Below, piece after piece: positions 7,262 to 17,915 of a stretch of 64,000 bases of DNA. The translations under genes were made by a program, and so were the position numbers. Below the pieces are notes generated by a model, which worked only from the letters and a program-made list of their open reading frames with translations, was not told the origin of the DNA and searched no databases. The stretch's first letter is position 1, and each line of letters starts with the position of its first letter. Where the stretch lies: contig JAHWKR010000006.1 of the NCBI GenBank assembly GCA_019347805.1, forward strand, positions 25,142 through 89,141, given 5' to 3'. This DNA comes from Methanobacteriota archaeon. GTDB lineage: Archaea; Thermoplasmatota; E2; JACPAO01; JAHWKR01.

Positions 7262-8866
7262 ATGAACAAGGCGGCCGCAGCGGTCGTGGTCACCCTCATC
7301 GTCGTCGCTTCCCTCGCCTTCGCGCTCATCGCGACCGATGACGCGGAACCGGCCAACGGTCGCTCGTCCGACGGGGCCCGTGGGACCGACGACAGCCCGG
7401 ATGCGACAGGAGCCGGCGTCATCCCAGGTGACACCACCGCCGAGGAGGAAGGACCCGGTCAAGGAGACGCCGAGCCGTCGTCCGCGGACGATACGAGCGG
7501 CGGCGACCAAGACCCGGGGCCGAAGGCGGCACCGAGGCCGCGCGATGACGACCGTCCCATCTCGTTCCCGGCCCCCCGCCCCCTGAAAGGCCCGGTCATC
7601 GCCTACATCGACACCGGGATCAACCCGTATCACGCGGCGTTCCGCGATTCCGCGCGTCAAGCCCATCCTGCGACCTACCTCGACGGCTATCCCGCCTCGG
7701 CCGAGCCGCTCGTTCTCAGCCTGGACGCGCCCGACATGCGCACCGCGCTCCATCAGGACGAGGAGACGTGGGCGGCGATGGAGCACGGTGTGCTCTACTA
7801 TGTCCCCGGCACGAAGATCGTCGGCATGGTGAAGTTCGGCGACAATCCCTGGAGCGGCGGTTTCATCGACGCCAACGGGCACGGGACGCTCGTGGCGGAC
7901 GCCGGGTCGGGCAACACCGCAGGCGTGGCATCGGAGAGCCTCATCGTGAGCATCCAGTTCACGTCCGACTCGGACGCGATCTATGACTGGATCATCGCTT
8001 CGCCCTGGATCGATGTCGTCACGACGAGCGTCGGGATCGGCCATCACGGCGCCGCTTTCTTCGTCAAGACGGGCGTCGGACCCGACCTCTCCTCCGACCG
8101 CTCGTCCGTGCCGGGCACATACCGCCTCGTCGACCAGGGCCGGTTGATGGTCGCCGCGGCGGGCAACGATCCCACCCCGTCCTGGCGCTACGAGGGCGGC
8201 ACGCCATGGATCTTCTCGGTCGGTGGCGCGCGGGCGCAACTGATCGATGGACAACAGGTATGGGAGGTCTGCAAGTCCTGCACGCGTCAGACCGATGTCG
8301 TCGCCGTGATGAACGGCACGTTCGCCACGCATGGCTCCATGACGGCGACCGTGTCGGCGTCCGGAACGAGCGTCTCCGGCCCGCGCGTCGCGGCCTACAG
8401 CGTCCGTCTCATCGAGGCGGCGCGGGAGCGGCTCGGCGACACCAAGGGCTTCCATGACGGCGCCTATGCCACCGCTCCCCCGGGTGTGCCGGCACCGGTG
8501 CGCGGGCCGCTTTCGGACGGCCGCTTCACGGTCGAGGACCTCGACCGCCTGGTGCGTGTCGCGGCCGTGCCGTTCGACGTGGCCGAGAACCTTTCTCAGG
8601 TGCGTTGGCCGACGCAGGGTTACGGCCTCTTCAACGATACGGCGCTCGAGACCGCGCTTGCCATCCTGCATGGCGTCGTCGATGAACCGGAGCGGGCTTG
8701 GGACGATGCGTGGCATACGCTCTATGAAGAGGTCTCGGTGCGCTATTGGGAGCCATGGGTGTGCCGGTTCGAGAAACCGGTGACCGAATGGTCGACCTGC
8801 CCGACCGGTACCGAGGACCCTGAAGGGCTCGCCGAGGCGGTGCGGTTCCCGTTGCCGAAGCCGTGA
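7262..8866 (+). CDS. Membrane-anchored S8 (subtilisin-like) serine protease
   Basis: 534 residues. An N-terminal hydrophobic helix (residues 4-24) is followed by an acidic, Pro-rich linker to about residue 100 and then a peptidase S8 domain. The triad is visible: Asp117 in YIDTGIN, His207 in NGHGT and Ser370 in SGTSVSGP; Asn302 in AAAGND fits the oxyanion hole. Two Cys in CKSC may form a disulfide or metal site. A GGAGG ribosome site sits just before the ATG. The protease would face outside the cell, tethered by the helix or released after signal cleavage. The linker replaces the usual inhibitory propeptide, which I cannot identify. Confidence 0.9.
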   Translation: MNKAAAAVVVTLIVVASLAFALIATDDAEPANGRSSDGARGTDDSPDATGAGVIPGDTTAEEEGPGQGDAEPSSADDTSGGDQDPGPKAAPRPRDDDRPISFPAPRPLKGPVIAYIDTGINPYHAAFRDSARQAHPATYLDGYPASAEPLVLSLDAPDMRTALHQDEETWAAMEHGVLYYVPGTKIVGMVKFGDNPWSGGFIDANGHGTLVADAGSGNTAGVASESLIVSIQFTSDSDAIYDWIIASPWIDVVTTSVGIGHHGAAFFVKTGVGPDLSSDRSSVPGTYRLVDQGRLMVAAAGNDPTPSWRYEGGTPWIFSVGGARAQLIDGQQVWEVCKSCTRQTDVVAVMNGTFATHGSMTATVSASGTSVSGPRVAAYSVRLIEAARERLGDTKGFHDGAYATAPPGVPAPVRGPLSDGRFTVEDLDRLVRVAAVPFDVAENLSQVRWPTQGYGLFNDTALETALAILHGVVDEPERAWDDAWHTLYEEVSVRYWEPWVCRFEKPVTEWSTCPTGTEDPEGLAEAVRFPLPKP

Positions 8867-8897
8867 TGGGCCGCAGGGTGGCCTCGCTGCTCCTGCC

Positions 8898-9389
8898 TCA
8901 CGTCCCGTGTCGGCCGCGCACACTGACGAGCGGCTGCGTCGGGGGCAGTTCACCCGTGAGCCGGTCGAGCCGGAGTTGCCATGCCGCGGCGGCCGTCTCG
9001 ATCGCTTCGGCGTCGACGAGTCCGTGGTGTTGCAGGCGCAGGAGGGCGAGGTCGCCGCGTTCGGCGAGGGTCACCACGATGCGTTGTCCTTCGTCATCGC
9101 TTCCGTCCGCGCGCAGGACCGCTTCGATGCGGCGCGGCGGGTCGAGGACGGTGAGGTCGCCGTGGACGCGCGTCCCCTTGCCGGTCGCGGCCTCGTCGAG
9201 GACGAGCGTGAACGTTCCGCCTTCGGCGGGTTCCCAGCGTTCGATGCGGCAGGTCTGCCCGGGGAGGGCGCACCAGTTGACGAGGTGTGGAGGCTGAAGA
9301 AGGGTGGCGTAGAGCGTGTCGGGGTCGGTGGGGTAGCTCTGTTCGAGGGCGATGCTCTGGGGGTCGGTCTGGAGGATGTGGACGGTCAT
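8898..9389 (-). CDS. SRPBCC-family protein, paralogue 1
   Basis: 163 residues from the ATG at 9389. It has an AHSA1-like lipid- or ligand-pocket fold: an N-terminal strand pair, the line YPTDPDTLYATLL, then WCALPGQTCRIERWEP and LDPPRRIEAVL. It is clearly related to the protein at 10721-11206, with the same WCALPG-TCRI-RW core. Both stand on the minus strand on either side of the cation exchanger. The ligand is unknown. The ORF could be extended upstream to 9455, but that stretch is not conserved in the paralogue. Confidence 0.8.
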   Translation of the reverse strand: MTVHILQTDPQSIALEQSYPTDPDTLYATLLQPPHLVNWCALPGQTCRIERWEPAEGGTFTLVLDEAATGKGTRVHGDLTVLDPPRRIEAVLRADGSDDEGQRIVVTLAERGDLALLRLQHHGLVDAEAIETAAAAWQLRLDRLTGELPPTQPLVSVRGRHGT

Positions 9390-9631
9390 GGGGTTCACGA
9401 CGGCGGGACGCTGGGCAGCGGGGACGATGGGCTTCTTCCGTTCGCTTCCGGGCAAGTCGACCTGTCTTCTGGTGGGAGACGGGTCAGCGGTAGAGGCCTC
9501 CTCGCAGCGGGCGCAGGGTCGTCTGTTCGCTCCGGGTCGGGTCGACCCGTTGACGTCGCCCTCCGTCGGGGCTCATCCGGCTCCCAGCCGGGAGCAAAAG
9601 CGGCAAGGGGTCCGGGAGGTTCGCGCGCAGC

Positions 9632-10714
9632 ATGGCGACCGCCGCGATCTTGCCGTTGGTCTTCGGCCTCGCGCTCCTTGTCGTCGGGGCGGAACTGCTC
9701 GTGCGCGGCGCGACGCGACTGGCGATGGCGCTCGGCATGTCACGGCTTGTCATCGGGTTGGTCGTGGTGGCGTTGGGGACGAGCGCGCCGGAGATCGCCG
9801 TCTCGACGGGTGCGGCGCTGCAGGGGAAGGCCGCTTTGGCGTTGGGGAACGTCGTCGGCAGCAATGTGTTCAACGTGCTTTTCATCCTGGGGGCGACTGC
9901 GGTCATCGCGCCGCTCGCGGTGCGTCACCGGTTGGTGCGCATCGATATTCCGCTCATGGTGGTGGCGGGGATGGTCCTTGCCGCCATGGCCCTGGACGGG
10001 GGTCTTTCGCGTCTCGATGGGGTATTGTTGTTGGTCTTGGCGGTGGCTTACATGCTCATGAACCTGCGGCTCGGTCGCAAGGAATCGCTCGAGGAGGCGC
10101 CCGCGACGGATAAGACGACGAGGGGCGCGCGGATCCTGGTCGTGGCGGCGGCCCTGGTGCTCGTCGGGTTGGTCGGCCTGGTCATCGGTGCGCGGCTCTC
10201 GGTGACAGCAGCGAGCGACATCGCACGCGCTTTCGGTGCGAGCGACCTGGTCATCGGTTTGACGATCGTCGCCGCGGGCACCAGCCTACCCGAGGTGGTG
10301 ACGTCGGTCCTGGCGGCGGTGCGGGGTGAGCGTGATATCGCCATCGGCAACGTGGTCGGGAGCAACATCCTCAACATCACGGTCGTCCTGGGTCTCGCCT
10401 CGGTCGTCTCGGCGGGCGCCTTGGACGTGGTGCGGGGGGCGCTCACGGTGGACATCCCGGTCATGATCGCGGTCTCCTTGGCGCTCTTGCCCATCGCCTT
10501 CACCGGGCAGACAATCACCCGGTGGGAGGGGGCGCTCTTCCTGGCTTACTATGTGGGCTATGTGGTCTACCTGTTCCTCACCGCCTCGGTCCATCCGCGT
10601 GTCGATGAACTGGCGTTCGCGTTGCTCTGGTTCGTCATGCCTTTGACGGTCATCGTGCTTGTGGCGGCGGTCTGGCAGGAGGTCAGGCGGCGGCGTAGGC
10701 GGCCGGCCCCTTGA
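9632..10714 (+). CDS. CaCA-family Na+(K+)/Ca2+ exchanger
   Basis: 360 residues, about ten membrane segments and the two inverted alpha-repeats of the CaCA family: GTSAPEIAVS with GNVVGSNVFN in the first half, and GTSLPEVVTS with GNVVGSNILN in the second. The Glu residues in the two GTS.PE motifs are the known ion-binding acids. It would exchange Ca2+ for Na+ or H+ across the cytoplasmic membrane, probably for calcium export. A GGGAGG site lies about 12 nt before the ATG. It sits alone on its strand between two SRPBCC paralogues. Confidence 0.93.
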   Translation: MATAAILPLVFGLALLVVGAELLVRGATRLAMALGMSRLVIGLVVVALGTSAPEIAVSTGAALQGKAALALGNVVGSNVFNVLFILGATAVIAPLAVRHRLVRIDIPLMVVAGMVLAAMALDGGLSRLDGVLLLVLAVAYMLMNLRLGRKESLEEAPATDKTTRGARILVVAAALVLVGLVGLVIGARLSVTAASDIARAFGASDLVIGLTIVAAGTSLPEVVTSVLAAVRGERDIAIGNVVGSNILNITVVLGLASVVSAGALDVVRGALTVDIPVMIAVSLALLPIAFTGQTITRWEGALFLAYYVGYVVYLFLTASVHPRVDELAFALLWFVMPLTVIVLVAAVWQEVRRRRRRPAP

Positions 10715-10720
10715 GCGGGC

Positions 10721-11206
10721 TCAGGTGGGTGCCACAGGGAGCCGTTCTCTCGTCGGGATGGTCTCCTCGATCCGTTCGAGCCTTGTCTGCCATTCTTCGG
10801 CGGCGGTCTCGACCTCCTCGGGTCCGGCGAGGCGCGCATGCATGAGCCGCAGACGGGTCTGGATCTCTTCGGGGGTGAGCTCCACGACGAGGCGTGGCGT
10901 GTCGGGATGCCGTTCAGGTGTTTCGGGTTGGAATGTGGCGATGATGCGGCGGGGGGGCTCGAGCGCCACGAAGTCGCCTTCGATGCTTCGTATGTCTCCT
11001 GTGGTGCGTTGCCGCACGAGGATCCGGAACTCGACGCCTTCTTCGGGATCCCAGCGCAGGATGCGGCAGGTCTCTCCAGGCAGCGCGCACCATTGGCACA
11101 CCCGCTCCGGGTCGAGCAGGGTCGAATAGAGGATGTCCGGCGCGGCGGGGTAGGTCCGTACCAGGACGATGCATTGGGTCGTCGTCTCGAGTGTCCGGAC
11201 GGTCAC
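10721..11206 (-). CDS. SRPBCC-family protein, paralogue 2
   Basis: 161 residues, GTG start. It aligns with the protein at 8898-9389 through YPAAPDILYSTLL, WCALPGETCRILRWDPEEG and LEPPRRIIATF, and has the same C-terminal helix (ETAAEEWQTRLERIEETI). The conserved Trp-Cys and Thr-Cys positions suggest a shared ligand or a structural disulfide. It ends 6 nt from the convergent exchanger gene. No catalytic motif is visible; a START-like binding role is inferred. Confidence 0.8.
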   Translation of the reverse strand: MTVRTLETTTQCIVLVRTYPAAPDILYSTLLDPERVCQWCALPGETCRILRWDPEEGVEFRILVRQRTTGDIRSIEGDFVALEPPRRIIATFQPETPERHPDTPRLVVELTPEEIQTRLRLMHARLAGPEEVETAAEEWQTRLERIEETIPTRERLPVAPT

Positions 11207-11284
11207 GGGCTATCCATCGTAGGAGTGACAATCCGATGGACACATTCCACCGTTACTTTCCCGGCAAGGGGACATGTGCATGCT

Positions 11285-11701
11285 TCAGCCCATCTTTTTC
11301 ACGGTTGGCCAGCCGGGGGCGCGGTTGCGGGTGATGCGGGCCACAAGCTTGCCGATGACGCCGGGTTCGAGCAAGGGGCGGGGGACGAGCACTTCGACGA
11401 TGCCTTCCCGTTCGGCGAGGGAGAGGCGCCCAAGGCGTTCCTTGGCGGGACCGGCGAGGACACGGCCGTCGGTGGCGTCGAAGCGGGCGTGGTGCAGGGG
11501 GCAGGTGAGGATGCCGTCCTTGAGGCATTCCGCGTTGAATGTGCCGTAGGCATGGGTGCAGAGGTTGAGGTAGGCGCGTAGCTCCCCGTCGTGCCGCAAC
11601 AGGGCGACCGGCGTCCGGCCGACCCGGTAGGCATCGAGTCGGCCCTCCTCGGGGGCGTCGGGGATGTCGCATAGACGGACCCACGGCACACACTCGGTCA
11701 C
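11285..11701 (-). CDS. Rieske-type [2Fe-2S] ferredoxin
   Basis: 138 residues from the GTG at 11701. Both cluster-binding boxes are present: Cys48-Thr-His50 and Cys67-Pro-Leu-His70-His. This spacing is that of soluble Rieske ferredoxins, and there is no membrane segment. A TTG at 11719 is an alternative start. A minus-strand TATA-like box lies at 11756-11763. The gene is divergent from the suf operon, which makes Fe-S clusters. It could pass electrons to an oxygenase or reductase, but no such partner gene is adjacent. Confidence 0.85.
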   Translation of the reverse strand: MTECVPWVRLCDIPDAPEEGRLDAYRVGRTPVALLRHDGELRAYLNLCTHAYGTFNAECLKDGILTCPLHHARFDATDGRVLAGPAKERLGRLSLAEREGIVEVLVPRPLLEPGVIGKLVARITRNRAPGWPTVKKMG

Positions 11702-11755
11702 CCTTCGGACGGTTGTCAAGGTTGCGCAACCGAGGGGGTGCGCGACAAGGCACAG

Positions 11756-11787
11756 TTTATATTGCCGCGACCCCGGAACGTTAATAT
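11756..11787. promoter_or_regulatory. Divergent TATA-like boxes between Rieske gene and suf operon
   Basis: Two AT-rich boxes stand out in GC-rich DNA: TTTATATT (11756-11763, read on the minus strand as AATATAAA toward the Rieske gene) and TTAATAT (11781-11787, toward sufB). From their positions, transcripts would start near 11732 (minus) and 11811 (plus). The sufB transcript would then have a leader of about 55-100 nt. Confidence 0.45.
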
Positions 11788-11912
11788 GCCTCCCTGGCTC
11801 CCGCCTTCTGTAGCGCCTGACCTTCACAGGGACCGTCTTGCCGCAAGACATAGCGGCTTGACCTGTCATGGGTCAGGAGATACACGCGGATGGACCTCCG
11901 CTGAGGAATCCC

Positions 11913-13358
11913 ATGGGTGAGACCGAAGCGATCCGGGAGATGACACGTCAGGACTACAAGCACGGCTGGAGTTCCGAGCTTGAGACCGATGCGGTCCCTC
12001 CAGGTCTCGATGAGGATGTCATCCGCGTCATCTCCGCCAAGAAGGAGGAGCCCGAGTGGTTGCTCGAGTGGCGCCTCAAGGCGTACCGCCACTGGCTCAA
12101 GATGGAGGAGCCGACCTGGGCGCGCGTGCGCTACGAGCCGATCGATTACCAGAAGATCACTTACTACTCGGCCCCCAAGCAGAAGAAGAAGCCGAAGAGC
12201 CTTGACGAGGTCGACCCCGAGCTTTTGGAGATCTACGCCAAGCTCGGCATCCCGCTCCAGGAACAGGAGCGCCTGCAGGGCATCGCCGTCGACGCCGTCC
12301 TCGATTCGGTCTCGGTGGCGACCACCTTCAAGGCGAAGCTCAACGAGATGGGCATCATCTTCTGCAGTTTCAGCGAGGCGGTGCAGGAGCACCCCGAGCT
12401 CGTCAAGAAGTACCTCGGAACCGTGGTGCCGACCTCCGACAATTTCTATGCCGCCCTGAACTCGGCGGTCTTCACCGACGGGTCGTTCTGCTACATCCCG
12501 AAGGGCGTCAAGTGCCCGATGGAGCTGTCGACCTATTTCCGCATCAACGCCGCCGGTACCGGCCAGTTCGAACGGACGCTGCTCATCGCCGAGGAAGGCT
12601 CCTACGTGTCCTACCTCGAGGGGTGCACGGCGCCGCAGCGCGACGAGAACCAGTTGCACGCGGCGGTCGTCGAGCTCATCGCCATGGACGACGCGGAGAT
12701 CAAGTACAGCACGGTGCAGAACTGGTATCCGGGCGACCGCAAGACCGGCAAGGGCGGCATCTTCAATTTCGTCACCAAGCGCGGCAAATGCCAGGGCAAG
12801 CGCTCGAAGATCAGCTGGACCCAGGTGGAGACCGGGTCCGCCATCACCTGGAAGTATCCCTCCTGCATCCTCCTCGGCGACGATTCGGTCGGCGAGTTCT
12901 ACTCGGTCGCGCTCACCAACGGCAAGCAGCAGGCCGACACCGGGACGAAGATGATCCACATCGGCAAGAACACGCGCTCGACCATCGTGTCGAAGGGCAT
13001 CTCGGCCGACCAGGGTCAGAACACCTATCGGGGCATGGTCAAGATCCTGCCCGGTGCGACCGGCGCGCGCAACTATTCCCAATGCGACAGCCTTCTCATC
13101 GGTGACGAGTGCGGCGCGCACACCTTCCCCTACATCGACGTGCAGAACCCGACCGCCCAGATGGAGCACGAGGCCACCACCTCGAAGGTGGGCGAGGACC
13201 AGGTGTTCTATCTGCGCCAGCGCGGGATGACGGAGCAGGAGGCGATCCAGCTCATCGTCAACGGTTTCTGCAAGAGCGTCTTCCGGAAGCTCCCGATGGA
13301 GTTCACCGTGGAGGCGCAGAACCTCCTCGACCTCAAGCTCGAGGACAGCATCGGATAG
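11913..13358 (+). CDS. sufB: Fe-S cluster assembly scaffold subunit SufB
   Basis: 481 residues from the ATG at 11913, which has a TGAGG upstream; an ATG at 11868 would add 15 residues. It matches SufB closely: [12 protein letters not shown] and [16 protein letters not shown] at the N-terminus, the beta-helix core, and the C-terminal [15 protein letters not shown]. It is the first gene of sufBCDSUT. With SufC and SufD it forms the SufBC2D scaffold on which Fe-S clusters are built. Conserved Cys residues (including [12 protein letters not shown] and [17 protein letters not shown]) are in place. A promoter lies about 130 nt upstream. Confidence 0.96.
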   Translation: MGETEAIREMTRQDYKHGWSSELETDAVPPGLDEDVIRVISAKKEEPEWLLEWRLKAYRHWLKMEEPTWARVRYEPIDYQKITYYSAPKQKKKPKSLDEVDPELLEIYAKLGIPLQEQERLQGIAVDAVLDSVSVATTFKAKLNEMGIIFCSFSEAVQEHPELVKKYLGTVVPTSDNFYAALNSAVFTDGSFCYIPKGVKCPMELSTYFRINAAGTGQFERTLLIAEEGSYVSYLEGCTAPQRDENQLHAAVVELIAMDDAEIKYSTVQNWYPGDRKTGKGGIFNFVTKRGKCQGKRSKISWTQVETGSAITWKYPSCILLGDDSVGEFYSVALTNGKQQADTGTKMIHIGKNTRSTIVSKGISADQGQNTYRGMVKILPGATGARNYSQCDSLLIGDECGAHTFPYIDVQNPTAQMEHEATTSKVGEDQVFYLRQRGMTEQEAIQLIVNGFCKSVFRKLPMEFTVEAQNLLDLKLEDSIG

Positions 13359-13367
13359 TGAGATTCA

Positions 13368-14128
<761 letters not shown>

Positions 14129-14129
<1 letters not shown>

Positions 14130-15475
14130 TGATGGCCAAGGCGGTGATCGAGACGGCGGAAGTGTCCCCGTTCCTCGGTGTCCTCGAGGCGTTCCAGAAG
14201 GAGCGCGGACAAGGGGACCCGGAATGGCTCGCGGCGCGGCGCCGGTCCGCTTTCGAGGCGTTCAAGGCCAATGGTGTGCCGACGCCGAAGCGCGAGGCGT
14301 GGCGGACGACCGACCTGAGGCCGCTCAACAAGCTGAAGTTCTCTTTGCCGGACGGTCCGTCCAAGGTGGCGCCCGCCGCATTGGACCCGTACCGGCTCGG
14401 CATGGTGGACACGCATCTCGCGGTCTTCGTCGACGGCCGGTTCGCGCCCGAGTTGTCGCGGCTCGATGCGCTGCCCGAGGGCGTCGAGGTGACCTCTTTG
14501 GCCACTGCGCTGGTCGAGCGCCCGGAGCTCTTGGAACCGTATCTGGCGTCCCATGCCGAGTCCTCCGACCCGGACGACGCCATGGTCGCGCTGAACACGG
14601 CGTTCCTCTCCGACGGCGCATTCGTGCGGCTCGCGAAGGGCGCGGTGCTCGATGTCCCCATCCATCTCCTGTGGCTCACCACCGGCCGACCGGTCATGGT
14701 CTATCCGCGCACGTTGGTCGTCGCCGACCCGCTCGCCGAGGCGACCGTCGTCGAATCGTTCGTGGGACGTGACGGTGGCTACCTCGTCGACGCGGTGACC
14801 GAACTGGTCGCCAAGGACGATGCCAAGATCGACCACTTCACCATCCAACGCGAATCGCCCGAGGCGTGGCATGTCCACCATGTCCGCGGCAAGGCGCACC
14901 GCAATGCCCGCATCGCCACGTTCTCCCATTCTGAGGGGGCGAAGGTGGCGCGCAACGAGGCGGACATCCACCTCGTCGAGGAGGGCGCGGAGTGCGGCAT
15001 GGACGGCATCTTCCTCGGCGGCGCGGAGCAGCATGTCGACAACCACACCCGCATCGTCCACGCGGCGCCGCACACCGATTCCGTGGAGAACTACCGCGGC
15101 ATCATGACCGGTTGCGCCCACGGCGTCTTCACCGGGAGCGTCCTCGTCGAGAAGGGCGCCCAGAAGACCAACTCCGACCAGGAGAACAAGAACCTCCTCC
15201 TTTCCGACAAGGCCCACGTCGACACGACGCCGCAGCTTGAGATCCATGCCGACGACGTCAAGTGCGCCCACGGCTCGACCATCGGACAGCTCGACGAGAC
15301 GTCGCTGTTCTATCTTCGGGCGCGCGGCATCCCTTCTGATGAGGCGCGTCTCCTGTTGACGCAGGCCTTCGCCGGGGTCGTCCTGGGACCGGTGCGCCAC
15401 GACGGCCTCCGGGAGCATCTCGAGGGCCGCATCGCGGCGTGGTTCGAGACCCATCGGAAGGAGGGTGTCCGGTAG
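14129..15475 (+). CDS. sufD: Fe-S assembly protein SufD
   Basis: 448 residues from the ATG overlapping the sufC stop; a second ATG at 14132 is equally possible. Similar to SufB in its beta-helix and C-terminal part (HADDVKCAHGSTIGQLDE, YLRARGIPSDEARLLLTQAF). It is the third component of the SufBC2D scaffold. The conserved KCAHG Cys/His that can take part in cluster assembly at the SufB-SufD interface is present. The longer frame from 14099 runs inside sufC and is not used. Confidence 0.95.
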
Positions 15476-16716
15476 TGGAGCGGACCGTCATGACGACCCC
15501 GTACGATGTCGAGAAGGTGCGTGCCGGGTTCCCGGTCCTGCACCAGGAGGTCCACGGCAAGCCGCTGGCCTACCTGGACAACGCGGCGACGAGCCAGAAG
15601 CCCGAGGTCGTCATCGAGGCGATGAAGCATTACTACGAGGCGGACAACGCCAACGTCCACCGTGGGGTGCACCAGCTCTCGGAGCGCGCGACGCGCGACT
15701 ACGAGGACGCCCGCGCCAAGGTGCAGCGCTTCATGAACGCCGCTTCTTCGAAAGAAGTGGTCTTTGTCCGGGGTACGACCGAGGCCATCAACCTTGTCGC
15801 CTACAGTTTCGTCCGTCCCCTTGTCGGGAAGGGCGACGAGGTCCTCATCACCGCCATGGAGCACCATTCCAACATCGTGCCCTGGCAGATCCTGTGCGAA
15901 GAAACCGGTGCCACGTTGCGGGTCGCGCCCATCAATGACGACGGTGCGCTCGACATGGAGGCTTTTTCGGTCCTGTTGTCGGACAAGACCAGGTTCGTCT
16001 CGGTGACGCATGTCTCGAACGCGCTCGGCACGGTCAATCCGGTCCGCGAGATCGTTCGTCTTTCGCATGAGAAGGGGGTGCCTGTGATGGTGGACGGCGC
16101 CCAGGCGGCACCGCACATCCCCATCGACGTGCGCGCCATCGACGCCGATTTCTACGCCATCAGTTCGCACAAGATGTACGGCCCGACCGGGGTCGGCGCT
16201 CTCTACGGCAAGGAGTCCTTGCTGGAGACGATGCGGCCCTACCAGGGCGGCGGCGACATGATCAAGTCGGTCACCTTCGAGAAGACCGTCTACAACGACC
16301 TGCCCTACCGGTTCGAGGCCGGCACGCCCAACATCTCGGGCGCCATCGGTTTCGGCGCCGCCGTCGATTATCTCGAGGGGTTGGGATTGGAGGCGGTTGC
16401 GGCGCACGAGGACGCGCTTGTTTCATACTGTACGGAACGGTTGCTCACGGTTCCGGGGGTCCGCATCATCGGAACGGCGCCGGATAAGGCGAGCGTCGTC
16501 TCCTTCACTCTTGAAGGCGTGCATCCGCACGACATCGGGACGCTTCTGGACCTCGAAGGCGTGGCTGTCCGGACGGGGCATCATTGCGCGCAACCGGTCA
16601 TGGAACGGTTCGGCGTCCCCGCCACCTGCCGCGCCTCCTTCGGCGTCTACAACACCACGGCGGAGATCGACCGGCTCGTCGAGGCGGTCAAGAAGGTCAA
16701 GGAGGTCTTCGGATGA
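15475..16716 (+). CDS. sufS: Cysteine desulfurase SufS
   Basis: 413 residues. The GTG at 15475 overlaps the sufD stop (TAGTG) and has AAGGAGGG nine nt upstream; an ATG at 15490 is the alternative. This PLP enzyme removes sulfur from cysteine. The PLP-binding Lys is in SSHKMYGPTG, and the catalytic Cys that carries the persulfide is in RTGHHCAQPVM. Also present are LDNAATSQKP and NVHRGVHQLS, typical of the SufS (group II) type. Its stop overlaps the start of the scaffold gene sufU. Confidence 0.96.
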   Translation: MERTVMTTPYDVEKVRAGFPVLHQEVHGKPLAYLDNAATSQKPEVVIEAMKHYYEADNANVHRGVHQLSERATRDYEDARAKVQRFMNAASSKEVVFVRGTTEAINLVAYSFVRPLVGKGDEVLITAMEHHSNIVPWQILCEETGATLRVAPINDDGALDMEAFSVLLSDKTRFVSVTHVSNALGTVNPVREIVRLSHEKGVPVMVDGAQAAPHIPIDVRAIDADFYAISSHKMYGPTGVGALYGKESLLETMRPYQGGGDMIKSVTFEKTVYNDLPYRFEAGTPNISGAIGFGAAVDYLEGLGLEAVAAHEDALVSYCTERLLTVPGVRIIGTAPDKASVVSFTLEGVHPHDIGTLLDLEGVAVRTGHHCAQPVMERFGVPATCRASFGVYNTTAEIDRLVEAVKKVKEVFG

Positions 16717-17156
16717 GCGACATGCGGGAACTCTACCAGGAAATGATCCTGGACCACAACCGCAAGCCGCGCAATTTCCGTGTCATCGAAGGCGCGGACC
16801 ATCACGCCGAAGGCCAGAACCCCTTGTGCGGCGACCAGGTGCAGGTCTGGGTCAAGCTCGAGGATGGCCGCATCTCCGATGTCGCCTTCCAGGGCCAGGG
16901 TTGCGCCATCTCCAAGTCGAGCGCCTCCATGATGACCGACCTCGTAAAAGGGAAGACCCGCGAGGAGGCCGAAGAACTGTTCCTGCGCTTCCAGGAACTG
17001 GTGACGGTCGGTTCCGAGGACATCGAGTCGTTGGGCCGCCTGGCGGTCTTCGCCGGTGTCCACGCGTTCCCTTCCCGTGTCAAATGCGCCTCGCTGGGCT
17101 GGCACACCCTGCACGCGGCGTTGAAGGGCGAGGAAGCGCCCATCAGTACGGAGTGA
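16713..17156 (+). CDS. sufU: SufU/IscU-type scaffold or sulfur-transfer protein
   Basis: 147 residues, starting with an ATGA overlap on sufS. All three Cys regions are present: NPLCGDQV, GCAISKSSAS and KCASLGW. The roughly 20-residue insert before the third Cys (residues about 85-110), and the neighbouring sufS, point to the SufU type, which accepts sulfur from SufS using a Zn site. A second, shorter homologue lies at 33221-33610. Confidence 0.94.
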   Translation: MSDMRELYQEMILDHNRKPRNFRVIEGADHHAEGQNPLCGDQVQVWVKLEDGRISDVAFQGQGCAISKSSASMMTDLVKGKTREEAEELFLRFQELVTVGSEDIESLGRLAVFAGVHAFPSRVKCASLGWHTLHAALKGEEAPISTE

Positions 17157-17160
17157 GACC

Positions 17161-17715
17161 ATGAGTATCGCAGGACTCGTCGACGTCAAACGCGATGTAT
17201 CCGCCCTCACCGTCCCCGACGGCGACAAGGTGACCCTTCCCGAGGGCCACCTGGTGCGCGTCATGCAGGAACTGGGTGGCAACTTCACGGTCCAGGACCA
17301 CATGGGGATGCGCTACCGCATCGAAGGCCGCGATGCGGATGCCATCGGGAAGCCCGTGCCCAAAGCCTCCTCCGAGAAGATCGAGGTCGACGTCTTCGAC
17401 AAGTCCTCCGTCGAGAACGCCGTCTGGCGACAACTGCGGAAGATCCACGACCCGGAGATCCCCTTCAACATCGTCGATGTCGGCTTGATCTACGAGATGA
17501 AGCTCGAGAAGGTCGAGGAAGGCACCTGGCAGGCCAAGGTCGTGATGACCTTGACGGCTCCGGGTTGCGGGATGGGCGAAGTGCTGGTGAACGACGTCTA
17601 CGAACAGCTCAAGAAAGTGCCTGGCGTCGAAGGCGTGGACGTCGACCTGGTGTTCGACCCGCCGTGGTCCTTGGACATGTTGTCCGAGGACGCGAAGATG
17701 TCGTTGAATCTCTGA
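17161..17715 (+). CDS. sufT: Fe-S maturation factor SufT (MIP18/DUF59 family)
   Basis: 184 residues. The N-terminal 75 residues are an extension typical of SufT; the C-terminal half is the MIP18 domain (IHDPEIPFNIVDVGLIYEM, TAPGCGMGEVL with the conserved Cys, VFDPPWSLDMLS). It helps deliver Fe-S clusters to target proteins. It follows sufU by 4 nt and is the last gene of the operon. A T5 run at 17801-17805 after a GC-rich stretch might end the transcript (weak). Confidence 0.92.
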   Translation: MSIAGLVDVKRDVSALTVPDGDKVTLPEGHLVRVMQELGGNFTVQDHMGMRYRIEGRDADAIGKPVPKASSEKIEVDVFDKSSVENAVWRQLRKIHDPEIPFNIVDVGLIYEMKLEKVEEGTWQAKVVMTLTAPGCGMGEVLVNDVYEQLKKVPGVEGVDVDLVFDPPWSLDMLSEDAKMSLNL

Positions 17716-17884
17716 TTCTGAGGGGTCGCACCGCTTCGGGCCAGGGAGCGCCTCTTCCAGATCAGCCGCGGTGGCTCTCTGCACTTCTGGGCCCGGTCGG
17801 TTTTTGCGATGGTCTGGCAAGAGGTCGAAACACATCCAGGTCCACCTGGATCATCGCGGCTTCCTCGCCCCCACCCTCGAAACC

Positions 17885-17913
17885 GTTATATGTCCAAGAT
17901 ACCCATGGGTATC
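17885..17913. promoter_or_regulatory. TATA-like box and 16-bp perfect palindrome
   Basis: A TATA-like box (GTTATATG, 17885-17892) is centred about 27 nt before the GTG at 17916. Between them, 17898-17913 reads GATACCCATGGGTATC, identical to its reverse complement. A regulator bound there would block initiation. The next gene encodes a winged-helix protein, so autorepression is the simplest reading. Confidence 0.65.
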
Positions 17914-17915
17914 CA

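Noticed and set aside
9538..9549. CGGGTCGACCCG palindrome upstream of the cation exchanger
   Set aside because: Fully palindromic, but GC-only repeats of this size are expected by chance in such GC-rich DNA, and no regulator gene is adjacent.
11781..13169. 462-codon minus-strand frame across sufB
   Set aside because: SufB on the plus strand is certain; the antisense frame is a by-product of GC-rich codon use.
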